NCBI GenBank assembly: GCA_022315425.1
Contig: JAIUPT010000033.1
Coordinates: 496,001 to 560,000, forward strand
Length of the DNA: 64,000 nt
From: Pseudevernia furfuracea
Taxonomy: Eukaryota; Ascomycota; Lecanoromycetes; Lecanorales; Parmeliaceae
Direction of reading: 5' to 3'
Shown here: positions 22,776 to 34,002 of the stretch, piece after piece
How positions within the stretch are numbered: position 1 is the stretch's first letter
Layout of the letters: each line of letters begins with the position of its first letter
Position numbers and translations under genes: made by a program
The notes under the pieces: model-generated
Database searches by the model: none
Told to the model about the DNA's origin: nothing
Seen by the model: the letters and a program-made list of their open reading frames with translations, nothing else

Positions 22776-25700
22776 CAATGGCCTGATTGACCTTTGGTAG
22801 TTCTATTGCTCAAGATTGCGGGGGAGAGGGGTAAAAAATTTCTTGAGAGCAGTCTCTGCTTGCGATTGCTGGATTTGTAGAAGAAAGCACGCCTAGTCAC
22901 GGCAGAATTTGTATGCCTTCTCTTCCGCTGAGACTCGAGAGAGTCAAGAGGCTCCGATACCAGTACAAGCCTTGTCGTCGTTTCGGTCGTTGATCCAATC
23001 AAATTGATTGGCAGGTAAACTTTCTCAAAGCTTTCCAAGGGATGGTGTTTCGAGTAGGAGATCTATCAAATGTGTGGTCGGGTATGTAGAGCACTGCCAA
23101 TGACAGCGGTAAGGACCCAGGTGGGATGTGAGTATGCAAGGCGGGTTAGGCTGATGTACAGAGGATTGTGGCAGATGATTCTGCGCTTCGACAAAGGTGC
23201 GGATGTGCCTGAAGAAGTACTGCAGCGCTGTATCAAGACATCAAAGGCGTGTCACTCGTTTCAGGTCGTTAGGGGGGGTGGCTTTGAGGTTGTTTGCTTG
23301 CTTTGATGCAGGTAAATGCAAGTGGATCGCTGTGCGCTGTAGCTTGCTGGATAAGGCGAAAAGAGGAAGATTTCAGTGCACAAGCGCTTCGGACACGCGT
23401 CTATGAGGTACTGGTGTTTTGAGGACTAAAGATCGTGTAGATGGCCGTTATGCTCGTAGAGTATCGTTCGTTGACAGGTAAAGTTCTCAGAGGGGAAAAA
23501 TTTGATGTCTCCGCAGCTGTACAAGCTCAGGTTAGCGCTACAAGATTAGGCAAGATATAGGGTATGAGCATGAAAGGAATGATGTTTGCGCGACTATAAG
23601 CGTACATACGTACCTCCTGGCCCGTGAAAGGTGCATGTAAGAAGTGCAGTGCAGCGCCTGGAGAAAGCTCTGCCCACTTCCTAGGCTGGGGGGATGGAGG
23701 TGACTCTGTGAGAGGCACGAAGATGGCGGAGGCTGGGGGTGCGTTTTTAGCGTTGAAGCTAGTTGCTTCGGCGTCTAGGAAGTCCGCCGTGATGATAGGA
23801 TACCTTACACCCGTGACCAGCGACGAATTTTCGGATGATGTCTGCTGCTTATAGTATTTCCTTGGTGAGACCAAAGCTAGTGATGGATCTCGGTTTATAT
23901 TGAGTTGTGCGATTCGAGGTCCAATGAAGTAGATCAGATCTAGGGGAAGTCCGCTGTGGATATGCGCGAGGGCAATCTTGGGACTTCTGTGCGTGCTGTG
24001 CGATATATGTCTTTTTAGCAGCCAATTGGCATGCAGCGAATAATTGTCCAGGACAACAAGGACCCCTCTGTGCAATTGAGTTGTGAGAGAGAGAGGCAGA
24101 GGCAGAGGCAGAGGCAGAGATAGAATTCTGAATTTTGTCCTGATGGACTTGATTGACAGGCAGTGTGGTGGCCGTTGAAAAAGCAGTTGCAGTAGTCATG
24201 CAAGAGAGCGGGAGACGGGCTCTTTTCGATGCAACTCAACGGCTCGGGGCGAACTACAGGGAAAAGGCTGGCGTCTTATCAAGTCAGTTTGCCCAGGTCT
24301 CTCACTCTGCCTATAATAAAAAATAAATGGATGGGGAGCCAGGCCAAATTGCTTTGTTATTATTGCCAACAATAATAATTGATCTACTACTCCTAATTTT
24401 ACGACCATGATGGAGCGAAAAGGACGGCCGGCGGGAGAAGGAAGATGTCAGGGATCAGTGTATTGGTCTAGTGGTCGGTCCGTGTTCAAATATTGAGAGG
24501 GAGCTGTCTCTTCCGCTTTTAGGGAGTCTTAGGGCGCTGCACATGCAGGCAAGCGAAAAAGCGTATTCAAGTGTCCTATCGATGGACAGAAAATCCCCTT
24601 CGTACCCCTGTCCTGCGAATTTTTGATCGACAGCCCAAGAGCGACACTTGATACGCGGGCTTCAGTCAGCCCAATTGGTCGGGCCGGAACACACTTGTGT
24701 CCACTAGGTACTGTACTTTGAAGATCACCAAGGATTGGAAGGGAGCATTGAGCCACAATAATCGTCCCCTCGATTCCCAACTGAAAAATCATAATCATCC
24801 AAAAGTTTAGATGCCTGTCAGAAGAAAACAGTTCATGCATTCGCGATCGCGGACGATAAGGCATGTTCAATTCGTCCCAGGTTGTGAGTGTCATTTTACA
24901 TGCACATACTAGAGTACATGCATTGTGCAATTTGTAAAAAGAGGGTCAATGTAGACGCTCGGGAGAGCAGTTGAGCTAAAATCTAACTGGCGGGTCCACC
25001 CTTTTGATGGGCCTTCCTTTCCGAGCCATTGCAATTATCGTGCATTTACGGAGTATGGCGACTTCCTTCTTGACGATAAAGAGAATTCTCAGCGATCCTG
25101 GAATTTCATAAGCCCCGTTGATCAGATTATGATTGAGGACACAAGACACCTATCTCTCTTTCCAACCAAATGAGCCGAGACACGTACTCTAGCTTTCCCC
25201 CCCACGTAACTCCCTTAGCTGTCCGACCATCATAGAATGGATTCAGGCAAAGAGGCAAACAACTGAATAACGTGAGCATTGAGAGGCACAGCACTTATGG
25301 GACAAGCACAACTGGAGAAAATGAAAAAAGAGGGTGTGGTGCCTGGTGTCCTTCGGAATGCCCAGTTTGCTGGACTTGGAAGGTTCGAGACTAAGAGAAA
25401 AGGACTCCAGGGACTGTGATAGGACATGCCCAAGAACTTTTCTGGGGGAACGGCGAACTAGAGCTGGAAGGGGATTAGCCTTTGACGTTTCGATCCGCGG
25501 GTGGTGTGTGGAGAAGAAAACCGGGCTGAGCGATTTGATAGGTCATCAGCTCTCCGTGGCTTTTTTGAACAGCGCATCAGCCCACTCAGTCGCTCACAGA
25601 AAATGAGAAACTAGGAAATACGGTATGATGATTATTTCGATTCCTGGGCGCGGCGCTTCTATCTTTTGGCGGTGAACCCCAAACGTGGCACAAGTTTTAG

Positions 25701-27791
25701 CAAACACAATACGGTAAGTACTATCTATCACACATCCTTCACAAGAAAAAGGATGATTCGCAGATTCAAGGTTAATAATTGCTTTTTTTTTTCATGGATT
25801 CTGGCAGATCCTCCGACCATCGGACTTTCTCCACGACTTTGCTGACTTTGCTGACTTTGCTGACTTTGCTCACTTTTTCCCCCTTCCCAGCCCCTTACCT
25901 GTTTGATTAGGTATTACTTATTACTGTATTCCTTAATTCCCAATTCACAATCAAAGTCGTAGAACAACCTTTTCAAAGCATAACGGGGATCTGCACAGGC
26001 AAGGAGGGGCGCCAACGCCGCGCAATTAACCTCACACCGCATCCCGCCGCACAATGCTGTGCATATGTCTCGTCTCGAGGCGTATCTTCCTAAGACTCCT
26101 GACATCCTGACATATCGGCAAATCAGGCCGAAGGAATTCCTTTTGAAACATCTGTGCCCTGTTGCTTAGATCTCCGCGTACGGTGCAGTGATGTCAGCTT
26201 TCGGCGATTGAAGGATATCGATAGTGTGGTGGGTGGAGCAGCGTACCATGATACCATGGATTGATTGGCCTCATACATTGTTGCGATAGTGGTTACCCTT
26301 AGATCCCGCTCATGGTTCCAAAGGGTATGCGAGTGTATCCCCGGCCTAAGTCTAACCGTCACTCTGCCTCACGGGGAAGGATGGGAACATGCGGAAGCAG
26401 GCGCAGATAATCTTAGCTCTTCAAACTCTCAAGGTTTCATCTCAAATTCCTCAATCATGAGCCTCTTTGACAGGTTGATGAGAAAATTGTTCCAATATCA
26501 GTGACCGAAAAGTTTCAAAAGGCTGTGAGTAATTCGCAGCTCTTGCCGGAAAAGGGGGGGGGATGGGCGAGTCGCTGAATTCGGGGAATTGTGTTGAGCC
26601 GAGCGAATGAAAACGAAACACGTTGAATTTTTCTCCTTTTTTTTCCCCCCCCCAGCCTTCGATTTACGAAAAGAGGAAGATTAGCAGTATGAATTTGGAA
26701 CGAAGGATTTTCTCGCTATCGGATCCTTTTCCACCGTGCATTATGCATACTAGTTTATTCTAGTCCATAGGCACCTTCCATCAGTCCAGAATGACCATTT
26801 GACCAAGGGTTATGCAAGCTACCCCTCAGTCCGGCTATCCTTGCCTTAAATCACTCAGTCTGACTGGTTGCGCATCCTTTCCTAAAGGCAGCTAGAACCC
26901 AAGTACCATGTACCTAATGAACACATGTTATGCATATGTAGCGGAGCCGCAGGAACGGTACCTACCGCAACGTATGCAGGATCATACACGCACTTGAAAC
27001 ACTCGCTCACCCGACGACATCTCTTCTACCCAGCATCAACTATCAACACTTCATTCTCTTCGACAAACCCACCCTTTTACCAGACCACCATGGGGCAAAT
27101 ATTGCGGTGAGACACTTAGTTTGCCACTTGGTCGGTGTAGAGGCCGAATCCTTCCGAGACACTTCGTAAAAAGCTGAAACCCAATGCTTGCTTTACACAG
27201 CATTAAGAATATTCGGAAGAGAAGGGGGCTGAGATCATAGATGTTACGGCCGGAGCACCTCTCCGCTAAGAATCGAACCTTCTGAAACGGTTTCAAGGGT
27301 GTATAGACTGTTTGATGCACACACTCGGGGGCTTACACTTGTGCAAGAGCCTTCCGAGCCAGGGAGCGACATCCCTAAGGCTAGAAGCATGGCACTCTTC
27401 GGCGGTCATCAAACTGCCACCGAATTTGCTTGGAAACTAATAGGTTGAGCTACACGTATCTACTCGGAAGGCCACCGCCTTGGCTTCCGTGCTTTTGAAC
27501 CGGCTATGAAAATAAAGATGACTAGGCTGGTTCTCAGAAGCTCAAGGTCTGCGTGAATTCCGGGGTCCGAAACCACATGATCAGTGGGTAAATCAAACAT
27601 GATGTTTCCGACTTTTTTTCTTTTAGCCAATGTAACATTGATCTATGGGCGCTAGCTAGATTGTCCCTCGAGTCACGAATTCTCCTAAGAAATTCCTTGA
27701 GCAATCTCCGCTAGGTTCATTTTGCAGCTTGCGAAATTGATCGTGTCAGACCTCTTTCGCCCTTTTCGTTCTTGCTGAAGCATGGAGGTCG
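22776..27791. other. 5 kb interval without a recognised gene
   Basis: The first 1-1.5 kb is probably the promoter and long 5' leader of the StuA-like gene, with several short upstream frames. The longest open stretch there (minus 24075-23527, 182 codons) has no recognisable domain. Two simple repeats occur: an AGGCAG hexanucleotide run at 24084-24120, and four copies of GACTTTGCT at 25835-25870. A short Pol III A-box-like stretch near 24455 does not extend into a tRNA. The remainder, to 27791, shows nothing I can support. Confidence 0.45.
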
Positions 27792-28535
27792 CTAGTGGGC
27801 CTGCTCCGACTGTTGCCCTCTTGTGGCAAGTCCGATATCTGCCTCGATATTCATGTTCTCCAACCCTACTATCAGCTCCTCCGCACCTCTCATGTGGGAA
27901 GCCGGCGCTCCATGAAGACTCATATTCTCTATCCGGGACACCAACTGGTCTGTGTTTGTATTTGTGGGCGTCTGTGAGGTCATCTCTGAAGCAGCCACCA
28001 CCTCATGAGCGCGCGTATCTGCCAGCCCGTGAAACAGTCTCCCTGGACCCAACATAGAACGCAGAATGCAATTCAATTGCCCTCTCGTCGACGTGGTTTC
28101 GAAAGGAGAAGCCAGCAAATTGCAACGTCCAAGCTCAGCAGCCATGCCAACATAGGTCTTCTCGAGCTTGTCAGCATATGCGTTCCAGAGACCATGGAGG
28201 TGAGTGAGATACCTATGAGGCGTCGCCCTCATAAACCAATCTTCATGCTCCGTTGTATCCTCGAGCGGCCGTCGGGCAGGCCTCGCTGGGTGAGAGGCAA
28301 ATTTGTGAACGAAACTAATGTACTCATCTTCTGATATTTCAAGATCTGCTGTTTGATCGCCCATCTTCCGAAAGACCTTCTCCACGCAATCGGCCCATGC
28401 GTTCCAGGTATTCATAAGATCCTTAGTCGCCTCGGCAATATTTACTTCGTGATCCATCGCTTCTTCTACCAACCATGCAGGGCGCAGTGGCAGGGCCGGG
28501 ACCCTGCGCGGATCTGAAATGCTGAGGGAATCCAT
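27792..28535 (-). CDS. Unrecognised protein, tandem paralog A
   Basis: Intronless, 247 residues from the ATG at 28535. It starts MDSLSISDPRRVPALPLRPA and contains two helical WxxxAD-type segments: WNAWADCVEKVFRKMGDQ (about 44-61) and WNAYADKLEKTYVGMAAELG (about 116-135). Between them is an acidic DLEISEDEYISFVHKF box. I cannot assign a family. The same features in the same order occur in the gene 1.35 kb upstream on the same strand (29889-29257), so the two are clearly related by duplication. No signal peptide or membrane helix is seen, so it is probably cytosolic or nuclear and helical. The last 70 residues are the least ordered and are not shared. Confidence 0.7.
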   Translation of the reverse strand: MDSLSISDPRRVPALPLRPAWLVEEAMDHEVNIAEATKDLMNTWNAWADCVEKVFRKMGDQTADLEISEDEYISFVHKFASHPARPARRPLEDTTEHEDWFMRATPHRYLTHLHGLWNAYADKLEKTYVGMAAELGRCNLLASPFETTSTRGQLNCILRSMLGPGRLFHGLADTRAHEVVAASEMTSQTPTNTNTDQLVSRIENMSLHGAPASHMRGAEELIVGLENMNIEADIGLATRGQQSEQAH

Positions 28536-29256
28536 TACGTTGGTGATATGGAACCCGCTCGTTGAGCTGCTGGAATTTAATTAGAGAGTAGTATGGAAAG
28601 GAAGAACGTCTACGAAGAATTTGAAGATGACCACGACGGGTTTGCAATCAAGTGGTGTTGAAAGAGTACACAAAGGCGTGTTGACCAAGCCTTTGTAAGA
28701 AGTGTTGACAACGCCATTCTTTGTTGTCGCATCTTCAACAAACACCTTTCGCGATTGTTCTAGTAAATACAAAATTTCAAAATTGCACAGGTTCGCAGTG
28801 AAGATAGACACAGTTTATCTGGACATAAGGCGTTGCACAAATTAATCTCCTCTCTGTGTCGAAGAATTAAGCTGGGAGTTTTCAGCCTTGGGGCATGCTT
28901 TGCGGGGCTCCGGGGTTTAAGCGAACCATGCAGGCCGACCCGGCAGGCACAGCCGCCCATGTACCTATAGTACTTACTCTAGCACATCAAATCCAACGAT
29001 GAGGGTTCCCTGCTGCCAACTCAAAGATCAAATTTCGTAGTTCAAACAGTGGAGATGGTCATGATGGGTGCGCAATCGGGCGATACAGATTCTCGATGAT
29101 TCTCTCCAGCAATTGATTTGGAGGAGATGCTACCATAACTATCAACGTTCTTCTGCGTATCATACAGATCCTCAGCTCCAAAATCTACGCCACAGATTTT
29201 GCACCTGAACGCCAGCCCAAATATTGATGCCAGATGCGAGGCGTGAGGCGTTGTTG
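28536..29256. other. Spacer between the two paralogs
   Basis: No gene. It holds the presumed promoter of paralog A and the 3' flank of paralog B. The segments near 28620-28650 and 29049-29075 look alike (GAAGATGACCACGACGGGTT against GAGATGGTCATGATGGGTG). This may be a remnant of the duplicated unit. Confidence 0.4.
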
Positions 29257-29889
29257 TCAGAAGCCCATGAGCTGCATGTGAGCTTCCAAACCAGTTTTGC
29301 GGTTCTCCGGCTCCTCATCAGGTTCGCTGGCCGAGTCCAAAATCTTGTGCAACAAGCCTGTCAAACTCTCGGATCTCGGCAGGTCGGGGGAGAGGGACAA
29401 ATGTGACAAGCCAAAGTCGCTCTCGTCCTGCTTAGCAGGCTGTAGCTTGCAACGACCCATTTTCTCGGCCAGACCTCGATGAATTGCCTCGGTCCTGGTG
29501 GCCCACACGTGCCAGACCTTTTGAACAGGTGTCTGAGCCATATCAAGCAGCGCTTTGGCAGCACATTCCTGCACGTCATATAGATTGTCTCTGAGCACGC
29601 TCGATATGTTGGGTCGGTGTGGGAAAGCTTGAAAAGTCCGAATGAGATCTGTGTACTCATCATCTGAGAACACCAAACCCTCTGTCTGTTTGATCATCTG
29701 GTGTAGGATACTGATAGCCTGATCCGCATAGTCATCCCAATGGCCAAATATAGCTTCGTCAGCGTGGCTCAGAGATATGCCGGGCTGGTCAAGGAAGAAT
29801 ATTGCGTCCCATACGCCAAATGTGGGTCGTGGGGCCAAGTCCGGGGCCCTGCAGGGGTCAGGGTTGCTGATGTTGTACACACGACTCAT
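29257..29889 (-). CDS. Unrecognised protein, tandem paralog B
   Basis: Intronless, 210 residues. The ATG at 29889 (MSRVYNISNPDP) is chosen because it aligns with the start of paralog A; an upstream in-frame start at 29955 looks like leader. Shared features, in order, are ISNPDP (ISDPRR in A), WDDYADQAISILHQM, LVFSDDEYTDLIRTF followed by HRP (LEISEDEY and ARP in A), WHVWATRTEAIHRGLAEKMG with RCKL (GRCNL in A), and a final LTGLLHKIL (GQLNCIL in A). Identity is perhaps a quarter overall but is concentrated at aromatic and charged anchors. That indicates an old duplication under selection and not a recent copy. The function is unknown. Confidence 0.7.
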   Translation of the reverse strand: MSRVYNISNPDPCRAPDLAPRPTFGVWDAIFFLDQPGISLSHADEAIFGHWDDYADQAISILHQMIKQTEGLVFSDDEYTDLIRTFQAFPHRPNISSVLRDNLYDVQECAAKALLDMAQTPVQKVWHVWATRTEAIHRGLAEKMGRCKLQPAKQDESDFGLSHLSLSPDLPRSESLTGLLHKILDSASEPDEEPENRKTGLEAHMQLMGF

Positions 29890-30334
29890 ATCGCCAGGGG
29901 TTTGACGAAGTCTGGGTGTGGTATGTAAGCGAAGTGGAAATACATGGATGGTCACTGTTTACAATGGGTTTGGATGAATGCAGAGAACAATTAATTAGGA
30001 GCTGAGTATGGCCTGAAGCTGTCAGGTCTTGGCCGAACCGTTCAAAGTAAGTTTTTTGTTGACTTTTATTGACAAAGAAGTGTTGACAATACCAATGTGC
30101 TTCTATTGTTGCCTCAAAGCTCTGTGACTCGGGCGTTCTTTGATGGGTTGTCTCTTCAAGTGAAAGAGTACCCTGTCTTTGTTGCTCTTGTTGCCGCTTC
30201 AGATCTTCCTTCGACTTCAAAGCTTGCTACATACCAGGCCATTCCTCGCTCTCTCCGCTATCTTTACGTACATCAATTGCGTCTCAACCATCGAACCAAA
30301 GCGACACCAACATCACGCTAGCCTCGCCTCCACG

Positions 30335-30709
30335 ATGGATCACTCAATCGCCCAAGCCTCCGTATACAACACTTCAGTCACATCTACTCATATATACAAT
30401 TCTGACAATACGACGCATGTGAAGTATACATGCTACGATACCGCCACATTCCTTGCTCTTTACATCATCTTAGGCACGACGTGCACCATTGATGTTGCCA
30501 GCGAAGCATTTGAGCAGAGTGAAAAGGTGTCGAAGGCACATAAAAACATTGAGATCACTGACGCTCACAAAAACTTGACCAGACGTCCTAGCCGGGAAGT
30601 AAGGTGTGGCACAAGTGAGGACCAAGCTGGTGAAAAGAAGATGAGGCAGATGAGATCTCGAATTGGCGAGTGGCTGGAGAAGGTTGTGCGGAATCTGAAA
30701 GCTGAGTGA
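30335..30709 (+). CDS. Small single-pass membrane protein, 124 residues
   Basis: ATG at 30335 in good context (cacgATGGAT). The frame is open further upstream, but only from non-ATG codons. An N-terminal segment of about 35 residues with several Asn-x-Ser/Thr sites (NTSVTS, NDSD-like, DNTTH) precedes one hydrophobic helix (TATFLALYIILGTTCTIDVA, about 42-61). A long basic, probably coiled C-terminal tail follows (KKMRQMRSRIGEWLEKVVRNLK). The likely topology is N-out, C-in. I do not recognise the family. It lies among other very small membrane proteins at 32.7-34.6 kb. Confidence 0.5.
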   Translation: MDHSIAQASVYNTSVTSTHIYNSDNTTHVKYTCYDTATFLALYIILGTTCTIDVASEAFEQSEKVSKAHKNIEITDAHKNLTRRPSREVRCGTSEDQAGEKKMRQMRSRIGEWLEKVVRNLKAE

Positions 30710-31107
30710 CGACTGCTTTTCCGCTGTTCATCAACAAGAAATCATAAAAACCTTCTATCATCTACGTGTTCCATTCCTTGATTCGTGAACTAATTCCATC
30801 GAATCTACACCCTGAATATCTCGCACAAAGAGCTAATAGCCCAGAGATCGACAAAGATAATTAAGATCACGCTTTAGGTCCATCGACACAATGCCATCTT
30901 AAGCGTTCTTTGTCGAGTACTCGACACAGTTTTCATATATTAACACTTCGTATCGACACTTATTAACTTCTATCTCATACTGACCTTTCTACATTTTCTC
31001 ATACCTCTAACCAGCTTTCACTAACCCGCCTCTTCAGTTCGACATTTCAGCAACAACATCCAACAAACTTCCATCCCAGCCCACAGCGAATCTACTAATT
31101 CCTCACA

Positions 31108-32106
31108 ATGGCAGAGGAATTCCTCAGCCAGCTGCTTCGAGTCGAGAACAGCGTACAGCCCAACAGCGGTGAATGCTGCATCGTCTGCCTCACTGAGTAC
31201 GGCACGCTTTGCCCCAAGACTGGTATTGTCGAGTTGGAGATACGCCTCCCCTGCAACCATACAGTAGGCTCAAAATGTATTGCCACATGGCTTGATCTCA
31301 CGGGCGTCGCCAAAAATTCGTGCCCACTATGCCGGTATGCTTTCTTTCCCACACAGCCTCGGCCGTACCTCGAGCATGGGGTTATCGAAGACGTGCAGAA
31401 TGCTGGATCTAACGATCCAGGTGCGAGTTATGGCCTTGCGATGATGGACCTTGGCTCGATGGATGAGAACCGTCTTCCTGTGAACACTCATTTTGTCTAC
31501 GAGCACTTGAACGAAGGGCGCAACGACAACGAAGGAATCGCTCCAGAACCTCCTGTGATGGCTGAGCAGGTGCACACGCTTCGTCGTTCCGCGCGCCTGA
31601 GGGGCATTGCACCCGAACCTCTTGAGCAAGAAAACACCCCTCGTCGTTCTGCGCGCCAGCGGGCGACTGCGCATAATCATGAAAGACAGATGCATAGGGA
31701 GGACATCGATGAGGCAGAGCTCGACTTGCAGACGATTAGGCTTATGTGCGAGACCTACTGTTACCGGCTCAACCTCAACCTCTTTCGTGGCTCTAGCACA
31801 ATCGAGATCTCCCAACGCATCGCCGTGAGGACACGCGTCGCTTGCCAATTCGCTGGTCACTCTATGCAGCCATGTGCAGCAGTGTCTGTCTACGTGACAT
31901 CACATCTCACGGGTGCGCCGAAGACTCTGCACGAGGTGTCCATGATGTCCGGTGTCGACTCTGGCGTAATTCTTGGAATTTATAACTTGGTTTACTCTGG
32001 ACGGGTTCGCGCTGAGTTCCTCGACCACGAGATGCTCGCGATGATTAATCGGGGCGATCGGGAGACTGTTCTTGAATTTATGCCTCTTTCGTCGCAGTCT
32101 TTATGA
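31108..32106 (+). CDS. RING-like finger joined to a TFIIB-type cyclin repeat
   Basis: Intronless, 332 residues. Residues 24-75 are RING-like: C24-x2-C27, C49-x-H51, C57 and C72-x2-C75 (CPLC). The position normally held by the fifth ligand is Gly54, a variant I associate with fungal RING proteins. Residues about 125-195 contain two copies of GIAPEP followed by RRSAR, giving basic, possibly nuclear-targeting segments. Residues about 205-306 align with the second cyclin repeat of transcription factor IIB. CETYCYRLNLNL matches the start of that repeat, QPCAAVSVYVTSHLTGAPKT matches its SPISVAAAAIYMASQ helix, and LHEVSMMSGVDSGVILGIYN matches [20 protein letters not shown], with an equivalent LVY ending. 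The TFIIB zinc ribbon and first repeat are absent. A ubiquitin ligase or adaptor acting at promoters is an inference. Confidence 0.7.
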   Translation: MAEEFLSQLLRVENSVQPNSGECCIVCLTEYGTLCPKTGIVELEIRLPCNHTVGSKCIATWLDLTGVAKNSCPLCRYAFFPTQPRPYLEHGVIEDVQNAGSNDPGASYGLAMMDLGSMDENRLPVNTHFVYEHLNEGRNDNEGIAPEPPVMAEQVHTLRRSARLRGIAPEPLEQENTPRRSARQRATAHNHERQMHREDIDEAELDLQTIRLMCETYCYRLNLNLFRGSSTIEISQRIAVRTRVACQFAGHSMQPCAAVSVYVTSHLTGAPKTLHEVSMMSGVDSGVILGIYNLVYSGRVRAEFLDHEMLAMINRGDRETVLEFMPLSSQSL

Positions 32107-32715
32107 GCAGGAGGGGGCAGAAAACGGCATTGATTGTCGCTTGGATTTGAAATCCTTTGATGCAAAGGTGAAATATAGGGCGACATACAAGGTCGTAAGT
32201 GCTCAAGAATTTTGGGACCTGAGGTTTTATTTAGGTAAAACATCAACAAACGTTCATTATCCCCGAAACTATGTATTGAAGAAATAGAGTCTATCGATGT
32301 TGTTGTAATAAGATGGCGACCAGATGAAAAGTATCTCTCTCAAAGACTATCCCAGATTCATTCTCTTCTCTTGGTTAGTATATTCGTTCATCTTATTCTC
32401 GTCCGACTACAAGTCGCGTAGCATTCTCTGAACAAATTAAGTATCATATTTCTCCTTTGAAAAGATTAGACTCAAAAGAAACTCACGAGCATACCTTCAT
32501 GAGTACAATGCAGGAGAAGCAGCCGAGTTTAGAGTTCATGCCAGTTTCCCAGTTTCTTCCCAACAAAGAGCAAGATGAAGTAGATTTCTATCCCCCAAGA
32601 TCCGATTTATATCATAGATAGATACGCATCAGATTCCTCCTACACGAAAATGACTCCACCAACTCCAACTCACAACTCCAACTCCCTCGAGCCAACTTAC
32701 CAGTAACCTACCTAC
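32107..32715. other. Intergenic, convergent 3' ends
   Basis: Between the convergent RING/TFIIB-like gene and the next minus-strand gene. No feature is recognised. Confidence 0.5.
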
Positions 32716-33237
32716 CTACCAATCACTATCATCATCATCAGAACTCTCCTCGGCCTTAAACCGCTTGCCCCTCGCCGCTCCCCCATCCGTCATCTTTCTC
32801 TTCTCCCCAACCCTCGGCCCAGCAAGATTCGTCCCATACGAAGTCTCCGCCCAATCAGCCTCGAGCATCTGTTTCAACAGTGTTCGACTAACCGACTGCA
32901 TCCTCGCTCGCTTAGCCGAGACACTGCGCGTGACATACCGCCCGTGGGGATAGTCCTTCAACGGGTCCTGGCTGTCGAGTAGGGGGCGAGTCTCCTCGGT
33001 GATGGAGATGGCTTTCAACGGGCCCTGGCTGTCGAGTAGGGGACGGGTCTCCTCGGTGATGAGGATGGGGTGGGTGTCTTCGCAGTCGTGTTCATAATGA
33101 TAATGGAGGCCGGTCATGCTGACGGCGACGAGGGTGAAGGTGGCGAAAAGGGCGAGGGAGAAGATGGTGAGGCCGAGGGCGTAGGGGTGGGTGTTGGTGG
33201 TGAGGACGACGGAGTTGATGAAATTCGACATCGTCAT
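32716..33237 (-). CDS. Small single-pass membrane protein with duplicated segment
   Basis: 173 residues from the ATG at 33237 (a second ATG two codons on is equally possible). A short N-terminus is followed by a hydrophobic helix (LGLTIFSLALFATFTLVAVS, about 22-41), then HYHYEH. A direct repeat follows: ITEETRPLLDSQ with GPLKA or DPLKD occurs twice, encoded by a 57-bp tandem duplication at 32957-33068. The C-terminal 80 residues are basic (SAKRARMQ, GEKRKMTDGGAARGKR) and end in an acidic SSDDDDSDW. No family is recognised. The tail looks like a soluble, possibly nuclear-signal-bearing region, so a tethered regulatory protein is possible but speculative. Confidence 0.55.
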   Translation of the reverse strand: MTMSNFINSVVLTTNTHPYALGLTIFSLALFATFTLVAVSMTGLHYHYEHDCEDTHPILITEETRPLLDSQGPLKAISITEETRPLLDSQDPLKDYPHGRYVTRSVSAKRARMQSVSRTLLKQMLEADWAETSYGTNLAGPRVGEKRKMTDGGAARGKRFKAEESSDDDDSDW

Positions 33238-33858
33238 GGGGAGAGTCTCTCGTGATTGGATGCTGCTTGTTGAGTATCTGTATGTAGCTGGATTGAGAGA
33301 GCTATCCTGGTGTGTGGAGCTTGTGGAGCTGGGAGTTGTGGGATGCAAAGATGGGGTGGTAGGGATTATATAAGGGACAGGAAGACAGTGCCGGCTCACA
33401 ATGCTTTTGTCGTTGACAGGGTTTCCTTTGTACTGGAACATGGCGATTGTGTATTTCAACAAGAGGACAATGGGCAAAGTAGAGCGCAGTACTTGAAAGG
33501 AAGATCATCAGCTCTTTGATGATCGTATTCATGTCTCCAACGCTGGTGCGCATGGGACATGTGCAGCTGGCAAGAGAAGATTTGGGACGAAAATGGAATT
33601 GCGGAATAAAAGTCCTCGAGGCCAGCAAAGTCGCTCGCCGTTGGTAAAGTCGATATATTGTTAAATCCGTGGGCATGTCAGAACACATCTCCTCAAACAA
33701 CAGTATGATCATCCTCAGCTAAGCTCCGCTGACGTTCTCTGCTGTGGCTTGACTAGAGTCACTGTGAACGGCGTTACCTTTGACGCACGCAACTCAAGGG
33801 TTTTCATGTGCTAAACTACGTACTTCGGACGCCAACTCCCATCAAAACGCCCAATAGA

Positions 33859-34002
33859 TCAGGGTTCCACGCCGCACCTGGCAACAGTACTCACAGCGCA
33901 GGCAACACAGGCAGCAGTCATCGACATGAAGACCAGGTAGACCGATAGGACGAGCAGGAAAGAATCGAGGGAAAATTCGAGGACAAGTGAGAAGAAGTCC
34001 AT
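33859..34002 (-). CDS. Micro-protein, one membrane helix, 47 residues
   Basis: ATG at 34002 after CGCAAAC. The product is almost entirely one long hydrophobic stretch (FSLDSFLLVLSVYLVFMSMT, then a Cys/Ala segment) ending in RCGVEP. It was picked because the helix, the start context and a similar neighbour (34625-34476) agree. On its own, a frame this short could be chance. No family is recognised. Confidence 0.35.
   Translation of the reverse strand: MDFFSLVLEFSLDSFLLVLSVYLVFMSMTAACVACAVSTVARCGVEP

Noticed and set aside
23527..24075. Minus-strand 182-codon frame upstream of the StuA-like gene
   Set aside because: No recognisable motif; more likely promoter or long 5' leader, which StuA genes usually have.
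24448..24500. tRNA-like TGGTCTAGTGGT stretch
   Set aside because: Resembles a Pol III A box, but no B box at proper spacing and no cloverleaf arms.
27255..27295. GAATCGAACC resembling an inverted tRNA B box
   Set aside because: No acceptor stem or anticodon arm around it.
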